This document shows, in pieces, positions 63,999 to 64,000 of a stretch of 64,000 nt of DNA. Origin of the DNA: Trinickia soli (GTDB taxonomy: Bacteria; Pseudomonadota; Gammaproteobacteria; Burkholderiales; Burkholderiaceae); NCBI RefSeq assembly GCF_002879855.1, contig NZ_PNYB01000022.1, positions 1 to 64,000 on the forward strand, in the 5' to 3' direction. Each line of letters starts with the position of its first letter. The first letter of the stretch is position 1. The position numbers and the translations under genes are program-made. Below the pieces are notes generated by a model, which saw only the letters and a program-made list of their open reading frames with translations, was not told the origin of the DNA and searched no databases.

Positions 63999-64000
63999 GG

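Larger units (their letters stand above)
37962..64000. mobile_element. Podovirus-like prophage, late region (continues past the right edge)
   Basis: An unbroken leftward block of phage genes: RusA, TerS, TerL, portal, scaffold-like, capsid, tail-tube A/B-like, internal virion, tail spike and lysis genes, with stops and starts overlapping almost throughout. The tail and ejection proteins follow the T7 plan, while the portal-scaffold-capsid part, including a Bbp19-like gene, resembles temperate Bordetella/Burkholderia podoviruses (BPP-1, Bcep22, BcepC6B). No integrase, repressor or replication gene is in view; these should lie beyond 64,000. The left border is only inferred, between the small ORF at 37,749 and the methyltransferase. 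No phage RNA polymerase is seen. Confidence 0.85.

Noticed and set aside
38000-64000. Diversity-generating retroelement, as in BPP-1
   Set aside because: No reverse transcriptase, template repeat or adenine-biased variable repeat is visible near the tail genes in this window.

Overview
The window is a high-GC betaproteobacterial chromosome segment of the Burkholderia / Paraburkholderia / Trinickia type. This rests on the core gene set and its order (mutS, RoxA-type oxygenase, bamC-dapA, trpS, hslO, ftsB-eno-kdsA-pyrG), strong G/C bias at third codon positions, and a podovirus-like prophage resembling BPP-1/Bcep22-type phages. It has three parts.

(1) About 1-14,250: an accessory island ending next to mutS. 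It holds a cut-off gene with a possible PD-(D/E)XK-like domain, two orphan type VI secretion effector/immunity sets (a DUF2778/Tlde1-like wall enzyme with a two-helix membrane partner; a PAAR protein with a VRR-NUC-like DNase and a DUF3396 immunity protein), an IS4-type transposase remnant, and a minus-strand module of ardA, a TrlF-type PHP/SMC-like ATPase, an HNH-like gene broken by an amber codon, a 136-aa unknown and a multi-helix membrane protein. A tyrosine integrase at the mutS-proximal end has lost its catalytic half and is bordered by an element with nested imperfect inverted repeats. Short diverged copies of the 3' ends of ardA and of the TrlF gene lie downstream of their genes, as if cargo was inserted stepwise at gene 3' ends.

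(2) About 14,300-37,960: ordinary housekeeping sequence. mutS and a phosphoesterase-like gene run rightward. A long leftward block carries the PHP phosphatase, Sua5-type protein, site-2 protease, trpS, a methyltransferase, dapA, bamC and an MBL hydrolase. Further right lie a gamma carbonic anhydrase and hslO (rightward), then pyrG-kdsA-eno-ftsB (leftward).

(3) About 38,000-64,000 (runs off the right edge): the late region of a podovirus-like prophage, transcribed leftward. In transcription order: RusA resolvase, small regulatory genes, TerS, TerL, portal, scaffold-like protein, major capsid, decoration-like protein, tubular tail A and B-like proteins, T7-like internal virion/ejection proteins (one with a muramidase-like domain), tail spike, lysis cassette (small membrane protein, T4-type endolysin, 3-TM holin), an exported fibre-like protein, and a methyltransferase that may be lysogenic-conversion cargo. 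The prophage integrase and immunity genes are not in view.
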